Source: DYHD01 sp964411065 (GTDB taxonomy: Bacteria; Nitrospirota; Thermodesulfovibrionia; Thermodesulfovibrionales; Dissulfurispiraceae). Taken from it: a stretch of 13,298 nt of DNA. The stretch covers positions 1-13,298 of the forward strand of contig CAYPJO010000051.1 of NCBI GenBank assembly GCA_964411065.1, in the 5' to 3' direction. The notes beneath the pieces were generated by a model. That model had not been told where the DNA came from, made no database searches, and saw nothing but the letters and a program-made list of their open reading frames with translations. Positions 13,063 through 13,298 of the stretch are shown here, in pieces (position 1 is the stretch's first letter; the number at the start of each line of letters is the position of its first letter). The position numbers and the translations under genes were made by a program.

Positions 13063-13293
13063 TTAATCTATTGCCAAAAATGTTTCGGTTCTTGTAAGTC
13101 CCTTAATCTTTCTTATATTTTTAAGAATTTTGTCAAATATTTCAGCTGTTGAATTTGCTTCTATTACAATGGCAATGTCATAATGACCTGTTATCACGTC
13201 AGCTTGCACTACTCCTTTAATCCCTCTGCAAGTATCTCGTACACTGAGTTCTTTGCCAGGGGAGACATTTCCAAGTAGATAAACCCTTGCCAT
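13063..13293 (-). CDS. Stand-alone Lrp/AsnC ligand-binding (RAM) domain protein
   Basis: 76 aa: ARVYLLGNVSPGKELSVRD, IKGVVQADVITGHYDIAIVI, then EANSTAEIFDKILKNIRKIK and GLTRTETFLAID. This is the ferredoxin-like alpha/beta domain that binds amino acids and oligomerises in Lrp/AsnC regulators, without the DNA-binding helix-turn-helix. Stand-alone forms with just this start (M-A-x-x-Y-xL...PGKE) are well known and form multimeric rings; their targets are mostly unknown. Only 5 bases upstream are in the window, so a longer N-terminus cannot be formally excluded, but the family boundary argues that it is complete. It leads into argS 3 bp away, so it may sense an amino acid relevant to that operon; that is speculation. 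Confidence 0.88.
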   Translation of the reverse strand: MARVYLLGNVSPGKELSVRDTCRGIKGVVQADVITGHYDIAIVIEANSTAEIFDKILKNIRKIKGLTRTETFLAID

Positions 13294-13298
13294 AAAAA

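Overview
The window reads as a draft or metagenome-assembled scaffold (it contains a run of exactly 100 N at 5622-5721) from an AT-rich Gram-negative bacterium. The Gram-negative reading rests on a lipoprotein parvulin and a signal-peptide cyclophilin. The DUF362 iron-sulfur protein, the HDOD/GGDEF signalling genes and a probable BirA operator in front of a ketoacyl-ACP synthase would suit an anaerobic, delta-proteobacteria-like, Nitrospirota-like or candidate-phylum lineage. That placement is inference; no rRNA is present.

Layout. 1-790: a 12-bp inverted repeat and a decayed IS256-type transposase, then the promoter of mnmE. 791-2176 (+): mnmE (tRNA U34 modification GTPase). 2221-5239 (-): a parvulin-type lipoprotein foldase, and upstream of it a tight three-gene signalling unit transcribed in the order small HD-GYP-associated N-domain protein, HDOD protein, receiver-like/GGDEF protein. 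5240-6015: promoter region, assembly gap, and a striking promoter/operator just before the next gene. 6016-7245 (+): FabF-like ketoacyl-ACP synthase. 7254-8997 (-): a two-gene unit, cyclophilin then DUF362 double [4Fe-4S] protein. 8998-10448: an accessory scar containing a decayed tyrosine-recombinase C-terminus facing the 3' end of tRNA-Val(GAC), a MITE-like element with internal iterons, and an N-terminal remnant of a DDE transposase. 10449-11150 (+): an LCIB-like (theta-type) carbonic anhydrase. 11256-11328 (-): tRNA-Lys(CTT). 11443-13293 (-): a stand-alone Lrp/AsnC ligand-binding (RAM) domain protein, then argS 3 bp downstream of it.

How the genes relate. mnmE, argS and the two tRNAs are housekeeping translation functions. 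The two prolyl isomerases probably act on exported proteins. The HDOD/GGDEF trio looks like a compact signalling cassette with a degenerate receiver and a GGDDF variant. The most notable signal is a near-consensus BirA (biotin) operator, TTGTAAACC-N14-AGTTTACAA, lying over the promoter of a lone FabF-like gene, which predicts biotin-responsive control of this condensing enzyme and perhaps a role in pimeloyl/biotin precursor synthesis. The other main points are the integrase scar at tRNA-Val, the iteron-containing MITE-like element and the bacterial LCIB-type carbonic anhydrase.
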